Shown: piece by piece, positions 32,702 through 32,797 of the stretch
Numbering within the stretch: position 1 is the first letter of the stretch
Layout: each line of letters starts with the position of its first letter
Source: Cardinium endosymbiont of Culicoides punctatus
GTDB taxonomy: Bacteria; Bacteroidota; Bacteroidia; Cytophagales; Amoebophilaceae
Length of the DNA: 32,797 bases
Assembly (NCBI RefSeq): GCF_004354815.1
Contig: NZ_QWJI01000007.1
Coordinates: 15,358 to 48,154 of the forward strand
Direction of reading: 5' to 3'
Notes under the pieces: generated by a model
Databases searched by the model: none
The model's input: the letters and a program-made list of their open reading frames with translations, nothing else
What the model was told of the DNA's origin: nothing
Position numbers and translations under genes: made by a program

Positions 32702-32797
32702 CAGGACTTTCGCAAAGTATTGAATAATTGATATTTTTGTAGTTATAGTTACTAACTTCAAATTATTGTACTCAACGATGAAAGTTACTACGCAACT
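32702..32797. mobile_element. possible end of another insertion sequence at the right window edge
   Basis: GGACTTTCGCAAAG starts just where the second direct repeat is interrupted and resembles the inner part of the IS5-like end (GGACTTACGCAACAG). It could be the terminus of a related element that runs out of the window. There is no coding evidence within these 96 bases. Confidence 0.3.

Overview
The window looks like the chromosome of an obligate intracellular Bacteroidota symbiont, most likely family Amoebophilaceae (the Cardinium / Amoebophilus group). This is an inference from content, not from a database search. The DNA is very AT-rich. A few conserved housekeeping genes (yidC, gatB, engB, mrp, uvrB, tsaD) sit among many mobile-element remnants, PD-(D/E)XK (Rpn-type) nuclease paralogues and secreted eukaryote-like proteins with ankyrin repeats and RING fingers.

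Layout. 1-3.6 kb is a transposon graveyard: a broken IS3 orfB, a compact regulator-antitoxin-toxin operon (XRE, small antitoxin, RelE/HigB-like toxin), a toprim-type fragment and an Rpn-type fragment separated by an intact IS5-like insertion sequence. 3.9-6.1 kb holds a two-gene leftward operon: a lipoprotein with a CHAP/NlpC-like Cys-His arrangement and a large membrane-anchored protein of unknown function. 6.4-12.3 kb is an accessory island with two lipoproteins that combine ankyrin repeats with RING-H2 fingers. It also carries several short non-autonomous elements (MITE-like), decayed Rpn-type genes and one intact Rpn-type nuclease. 12.4-23.9 kb is the conserved block: yidC, a MOP-superfamily flippase, gatB with a trans-sulfuration PLP enzyme upstream, engB, a lipoprotein Rpn-type nuclease, then uvrB-mrp. 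24.1-32.4 kb has another Rpn-type nuclease, a secreted protein of about 20 ankyrin repeats, tsaD, a lipoprotein of about 14 ankyrin repeats, and a third RING-H2 lipoprotein bordered by two 180-bp direct repeats.

How the parts fit. The secreted ankyrin/RING proteins are plausible host-directed effectors; RING-H2 fingers are hallmarks of eukaryotic E3 ubiquitin ligases. Three of them share a related N-terminal lipoprotein leader placed before different bodies. At least three families of short inverted-repeat elements were recognised by eye, two with clear and one with probable target-site duplications. A fourth is a deletion derivative of the resident IS5-like element. Copies of one MITE family lie beside every RING/ankyrin lipoprotein gene, and in one case supply the stop codon. 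This suggests that these elements help shuffle, truncate and duplicate effector genes.

No rRNA, tRNA or CRISPR array was seen. All family assignments come from reading motifs; no search was run.
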